Positions 14,477-16,499 of a DNA stretch of 16,499 nucleotides are shown piece by piece. The DNA comes from JACVRW01 sp035705985 (GTDB lineage Bacteria; Actinomycetota; Thermoleophilia; Solirubrobacterales; Thermoleophilaceae): assembly GCA_035705985.1 (NCBI GenBank), contig DASSVP010000110.1:1-16499 (forward strand). Direction: 5' to 3'. The translations under genes were made by a program, and so were the position numbers. The notes below the pieces were generated by a model that was not told the origin of the DNA, did no database searches, and worked only from the letters and a program-made list of their open reading frames with translations. Position 1 is the first letter of the stretch, and the number at the start of each line of letters is the position of its first letter.

Positions 14477-16499
14477 CGGCCACCACACCTTCGGCCCGAT
14501 CATCAGGACGAGCGCGGGGACCAGCACGCTGCGCACCAGGAAGGTGTCGAGCAGCACGCCGAACGCCACCACGAACCCGATCTCCGTCAGGAACACGAGC
14601 GGCAGCACACCCAGGACCGCGAACGTGCCCGCGAGCACGATTCCGGCGCTCGTGATCACGCCTCCGGTGACCGCGAGCGCGCGCAGTATCCCCTCCCGCG
14701 TGCCGTGGGCAATGGTCTCCTCGCGGGCGCGGTGCATCAGGAAGATGTTGTAGTCCACGCCCAGCGCGACGAGAAAGACGAACGCGAACAGCGGCAGCGA
14801 CGGGTCCGAGCCCGGGAAGTCCCACAGCACGTCGAACGCCAGGTAGCCGACGCCGAGGGCGGCCACGAAGCTCAGGATCACGGTCCCGATCAGGATCAGC
14901 GGTGCGACCACGGCCCGGAGCAGCACGACCAGGATCAGGAACACCACGACGAGCACGATCGGCGGAATCACCGCCGAGTCCCACGCGGCAGCCTCGCGGA
15001 CGTCGAACTCCACCGCGCTCGCCCCGCCGACGAGCGAACCCTCCGCCGCGCCGTGAGCGGCATCCCGGATCGGCTCGATCAGGTCGAACGCCTCGGTGGA
15101 ATACGGCTGGGGCTCGAGCGTCGCCTGGAGCAGCACGCCCTCGTCGCCCTGAGCCACCGGGCCGGCCACGGACTCCACTCCGTCCGCGCCCTCGACCGCG
15201 CTGCGGACGGCGTCGGCATCGGCCGGATTCGGCACGACGATGTCCGCCGGCGCGCTCGCGCCCGCCGGGAAGCTGCGGCTGAGGATCTCCTGGCCCTCGA
15301 CGGACTCGACCTCGGTCCGGTAGCTGTCGTTCGTGGTCAGGTCCGTCGAGAACGACGTGAGGCCCAGCGCCAGGACCGCCAGGATGGCGACCGTCCCGAT
15401 CGCGACGCGCCTCGGGTTCCTCGCCACCCAGTCGCCGACGCGCTTCCAGAAGCCGTGTGTCGCGTCGGCGAGGTGCTCGTGGCGGAAGCGCCGCACCTCG
15501 TACGGCTTGAAGACGTTGCGGTCGAGCGGGCCGAAGATCAGCGACGGGACGAGGCCGCGCGTGAGCTTCCTGAGCAGCGCGTTCAGCAGCACCAGCGGCA
15601 GGAGGAGCAGGACGATCAGCGAGGCGCCGATCACCGGCAGCAGCGCCTGAAGGCGCGAGCCCTCGGCGATCCGGCGCCGCAGCCTGCCGGAGGTGGCGGC
15701 CTCCGGCGCCATCCACTTGGTGGAGTGGGGCGCGAACGGCCAGAACGCGCGGCGGCCGAAGATCGTGAGGAGCGCCGGCAGCAGCGTCAGCATGGACAGC
15801 GCCGCGCAGGCCACGCCCATCGCGGCGATCGGGCCCATCCCGGAGGTCCCGTTGACCTTCGCGATCATCAGGCAGAAGAGCGCCGCGATCACGGTCGCGG
15901 CGGACGCGAGCACCGCCGGGCCCGCCGACCGCATCGCTGCCGCCATCGCCTCGTGGCGGTCGAGCCGGTGGTGGAGCTCCTCCCGGTATCTCGCCACGAT
16001 CAGGAGCGCGTAGTCCGTGCCCGCGCCCAGCACCAGGATCGACATGATCGAGCTCGACTGCCCGTTGATCGTCACCCCGAGCTCTGAGAGCCCGTAGCCG
16101 GCCGAGCGGGCGAGGATCTCGGCGAAGATCACGGCCGCGAGCGGGATGAACAGGAAGATCGGCGAGCGGTAGATCAGGATCAGCAGGACGATCACCAGCG
16201 TCACGGCCGCGAGCAGCAGCGTGCCGTTGATGCCCTCGAAGACCTCGATCGCGTCGGCCGCGTAGCCGGCGCCGCCCGTGATCTTCACCTGGAGCCCGCC
16301 GCCGGGGTCGGAGACCGTGTCGCGCCAGAACTCCATCGGGTCGAGGATCGTGTCGGACTCGCCGTCGCCCCTCAGGTAGGCCGTGACGATCGCGGCGCTG
16401 GCGTCGCGGGAGCACACCGGGCCCACGAAGGGCGCGTACTCCGCCGGCTGGCCCGGGATCTCCGTGGTCGGGCCCGCGCAGCCCTCGCGCGGAGCGCTC
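14402..16499 (-). CDS. MMPL/RND-family transporter (5' end outside window)
   Basis: About 698 residues of a large inner-membrane exporter of the MMPL family, whose actinobacterial members move lipids or lipopeptides using the proton gradient. The frame stays open to the right edge, so the first transmembrane helix and much of the first outer domain are missing. A bundle of helices follows, with GAGTDYALLIVARYREE (near 15980-16030) carrying the Asp-Tyr proton-relay pair, then a cytoplasmic region, a second outer domain (FSTDLTTNDSYRTEVE onward), and the second bundle with ALGVDYNIFLMHRAREE (near 14720-14770), again with Asp-Tyr. The end KVWWPSALAR is typical. The last 75 bases overlap the M28 gene tail to tail. 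The substrate cannot be inferred; nearby acyl-CoA genes make lipid plausible. Confidence 0.95.
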   Translation of the reverse strand, partial: SAPREGCAGPTTEIPGQPAEYAPFVGPVCSRDASAAIVTAYLRGDGESDTILDPMEFWRDTVSDPGGGLQVKITGGAGYAADAIEVFEGINGTLLLAAVTLVIVLLILIYRSPIFLFIPLAAVIFAEILARSAGYGLSELGVTINGQSSSIMSILVLGAGTDYALLIVARYREELHHRLDRHEAMAAAMRSAGPAVLASAATVIAALFCLMIAKVNGTSGMGPIAAMGVACAALSMLTLLPALLTIFGRRAFWPFAPHSTKWMAPEAATSGRLRRRIAEGSRLQALLPVIGASLIVLLLLPLVLLNALLRKLTRGLVPSLIFGPLDRNVFKPYEVRRFRHEHLADATHGFWKRVGDWVARNPRRVAIGTVAILAVLALGLTSFSTDLTTNDSYRTEVESVEGQEILSRSFPAGASAPADIVVPNPADADAVRSAVEGADGVESVAGPVAQGDEGVLLQATLEPQPYSTEAFDLIEPIRDAAHGAAEGSLVGGASAVEFDVREAAAWDSAVIPPIVLVVVFLILVVLLRAVVAPLILIGTVILSFVAALGVGYLAFDVLWDFPGSDPSLPLFAFVFLVALGVDYNIFLMHRAREETIAHGTREGILRALAVTGGVITSAGIVLAGTFAVLGVLPLVFLTEIGFVVAFGVLLDTFLVRSVLVPALVLMIGPKVWWPSALARAEGLGGEPPRQEERLRVEA

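Overview
The window is a G+C-rich, gene-dense piece of bacterial chromosome with 13 recognisable genes plus one gene end. Base composition, GTG/TTG starts, an MMPL-family exporter, a TAnnnT-type promoter vocabulary and a c-di-AMP riboswitch upstream of a cell-wall hydrolase all fit an actinobacterium. The gene set (fused cNMP-binding/thioredoxin-reductase-like protein, DUF255 protein, acyl-CoA genes) would suit a Thermoleophilia/Solirubrobacterales-like lineage, but that placement is inference. No tRNA, rRNA, insertion sequence, CRISPR array or phage gene was seen, and no gene-free stretch exceeds 300 bases.

Layout. 1-485 (+): the last codons of an unidentified gene, then a PaaI-type thioesterase that seems to begin at a CTG overlapping the upstream stop. 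482-5574 (-): in transcription order, a cNMP-domain/TrxR-like flavoprotein, an FMO-like flavoprotein, an acyl-CoA dehydrogenase, a small SCP2-like protein and a DUF6714-like protein. 5608-6390 (-): a secreted NlpC/P60-like hydrolase preceded by a c-di-AMP riboswitch and its promoter. 6383-8260 (-): an unrecognised polytopic membrane protein with repeated His/Asp motifs and a YtkA/FixH-like C-terminal domain. 8360-10440 (+): a TetR regulator translationally coupled to an acyl-CoA synthetase. 10410-11606 (-): an archaeal-type AAA ATPase, divergent from 11682-14476 (+), a DUF255 thioredoxin-like protein and a secreted M28 peptidase. 14402-16499 (-): an MMPL transporter running off the right edge.

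Main theme: acyl-CoA metabolism (thioesterase, acyl-CoA dehydrogenase, SCP2-like protein, acyl-CoA synthetase). A palindrome upstream of the dehydrogenase gene and one upstream of tetR share the core TGAC-N6-GTCA, which suggests one local TetR regulon. An exact TGTGA-N6-TCACA CRP-type site lies next to the second one. Other points of interest are a riboswitch hairpin loop complementary to the ribosome-binding region of its own gene, several probable leaderless starts (TAnnnT 6-7 nt before GTG/ATG), and paired inverted repeats in the ATPase/DUF255 divergent promoter.
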